64,000 bases of DNA from assembly GCF_000172555.1 (NCBI RefSeq), contig NZ_ABOX02000019.1:52442-116441 (forward strand), written 5' to 3'. Of the stretch, positions 63,992 through 64,000 are shown piece by piece. The first letter of the stretch is position 1. Every line of letters begins with the position of its first letter. The notes beneath the pieces are model-generated. The model did not search any database. It saw nothing but the letters and a program-made list of their open reading frames with translations, and was not told where the DNA came from. A program made the position numbers and the translations under genes. This DNA comes from Pedosphaera parvula Ellin514. GTDB taxonomy: Bacteria; Verrucomicrobiota; Verrucomicrobiia; Limisphaerales; Pedosphaeraceae.

Positions 63992-64000
63992 TTGTCGGGG

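Overview
The window is an ordinary-density bacterial chromosome segment, most likely from a verrucomicrobium close to Pedosphaera (Pedosphaerales). This is an inference from gene content, with no database match behind it. The clues are a planctomycete/verrucomicrobial PSCyt1-DUF1549-DUF1553 cytochrome, an ECF sigma factor fused to a membrane anchor and a DUF3738-type domain, and exported proteins that all end in the same Trp...Phe-Tyr-Arg C-terminal module. A DUF937 protein, stand-alone receiver proteins and a fused sugar kinase/MurQ fit the same picture. I saw no tRNA, rRNA, insertion sequence, phage gene or CRISPR array.

Left part (1-27 kb). A truncated cytochrome gene runs off the left edge. 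It is followed by a minus-strand block: ABC-2 permease, pabB, M16 peptidase and a LOG-family protein. Then come ribokinase, a secreted GH3 beta-glucosidase, the B12-dependent ribonucleotide reductase nrdJ with a hairpin-rich leader, and the GTPase der. Small membrane proteins, two stand-alone receiver domains around a DUF937 protein, slyX opposite a uracil-DNA glycosylase, and lnt follow. A plus-strand run holds an aldo/keto reductase, agmatine deiminase, thpR and frr.

Middle part (27-48 kb). A divisome FtsB/DivIC-like protein and a YIP1-family remnant precede a fused amino-sugar kinase/MurNAc-6-phosphate etherase. Then come mnmE, a flavin disulfide oxidoreductase, a TPR protein, a YmdB-type phosphodiesterase, xseA, two lineage-type small genes, xseB overlapping dxs, icd and a DUF885 protein. 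A four-gene minus-strand operon is led by a Ser/Thr kinase (kinase, CN-hydrolase/AguB-like, RmlD-like reductase, gluQ) and stands opposite a HU gene.

Right part (48-64 kb). This holds panE, gltX, a carbonic anhydrase/purE/purK operon, chrA, pgsA, two peroxiredoxins and a secreted S1/P1 nuclease. The sigma-DUF3738 fusion, a glycosyltransferase paired with an exported C39-like protein, a two-hairpin palindromic element and a large secreted protein of six near-identical 109-residue Ig-like repeats follow. A small membrane protein ends the window.

The genes are mostly housekeeping: cell-wall recycling, lipoprotein acylation, phospholipid synthesis, tRNA modification and charging, purine and isoprenoid synthesis, DNA repair and peroxide defence. 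The most unusual material lies in the exported proteins and in the regulatory DNA around nrdJ and 60.6 kb.
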